Assembly (NCBI GenBank): GCA_026874595.1
Contig: CM049317.1
Coordinates: forward strand, 69,707,618 to 69,771,617
DNA length: 64,000 bases
Reading direction: 5' to 3'
From: Sipunculus nudus
Taxonomy: Eukaryota; Annelida; Sipuncula; Golfingiida; Sipunculidae
Below are positions 63,562 to 64,000 of the stretch, piece after piece. The notes below the pieces were generated by a model. The model was not told the origin of the DNA, ran no database searches, and saw only the letters and a program-made list of their open reading frames with translations. Position numbers and translations under genes: made by a program. How positions within the stretch are numbered: position 1 is the stretch's first letter; the number at the start of each line of letters is the position of its first letter.

Positions 63562-64000
63562 CTGCAGAATACGCACACATTTATATGTTTACCTTTAATG
63601 ATGACATACCTGAAACATTCACCAGGTAACACTTGAGATGAAACAATGAATCACCTGAAAACATGCATATAAGGGTTGGCATTGGGAGAAATTCAGTGGT
63701 TTGATAAACCTTGACTGATATCTATGTCTGATATATAAATCTATAAGAAAAGTTATCCATATAATAGAAGCTAAGTAGATTTCTTTTTGACCATATGTAC
63801 AAGGGATTAATATACTATTTACAGCTGAATATATTTTTTTTTTACAATATTTTCACCCCAGCATGAATGATAATAAAAATTACAGAAGCATTAGTTGTTT
63901 AAACTGCTTTGCTTAAATTACTTGTAAAACCCCATGTCTTTATTGCTCTGTATCCCAACCGATACAAAAAGATGTCTGCAGTGCTACTTTATAAAGATTG

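Overview
This is an AT-rich, intron-rich, repeat-laden stretch of animal nuclear DNA. The split genes have GT-AG introns. It also holds a TALE homeobox gene, tRNA-derived SINE-like repeats, degenerate LINEs and many microsatellites. A lophotrochozoan, most likely a mollusc, is my inference from the gene and repeat style; no marker in the window proves it. There is no bacterial-type operon, CRISPR array or phage.

Two protein-coding loci can be supported. (1) A cluster of arylsulfatase B/I/J-type sulfatase genes. The left copy (+ strand, exons 2 to 8, about 2764-11831) lacks its first exon in this window and carries a one-base frameshift in exon 6. The second copy (- strand, eight exons, 41884 down to 26141) is a complete 478-codon reading frame with every catalytic residue of the family. 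The two copies converge tail to tail across about 14 kb and share intron positions and phases. A third, dead copy (- strand) is represented by an exon 8 at 52152-52406 with two in-frame stops and an exon 4 at about 54861-54969 with a disrupted frame. (2) The 3' part of a PKNOX/PREP TALE homeobox gene (- strand). The exon at 63398-63561 carries the end of the homeodomain and a phase-compatible downstream exon lies at 56530-56664. The start of the gene lies to the right of the window.

Most of the rest is mobile or repetitive DNA. Left to right: dispersed repeats (1.1-2.3 kb); a MITE-like element with relatives at 56.2 and 59.3 kb; a solo-LTR-like block (8.0-8.7 kb); a hairpin (12.9 kb); a 1.04-kb tandem duplication (13.15-15.22 kb); a GC-rich fold-back island (16.5-17.6 kb); an interspersed family with a conserved terminal hairpin (19-20.4 and 62.6-63.3 kb); LINE remnants (20.9, 23.5-24.3, 38.6-39.7, 44.0-45.1 kb); an 11-unit, 150-bp tandem array whose unit looks tRNA-derived (24.33-25.98 kb); a pogo-type MITE (26.7-27.6 kb); a degenerate 30-bp minisatellite (28.15-29.18 kb); and a 3.66-kb transposon with about 90-bp inverted repeats holding a truncated KRBA2/Ginger-like integrase (31.9-35.5 kb).

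The sulfatases would act on sulfated glycans in the secretory or lysosomal route, although the intact copy shows no signal peptide on its first recognised exon. The PKNOX fragment belongs to a developmental transcription factor with no functional link to them. I found no clear new molecular system. The most notable items are the sulfatase cluster in different stages of decay, the tRNA-derived tandem array directly behind the intact sulfatase gene, and the truncated KRBA2-like transposon.
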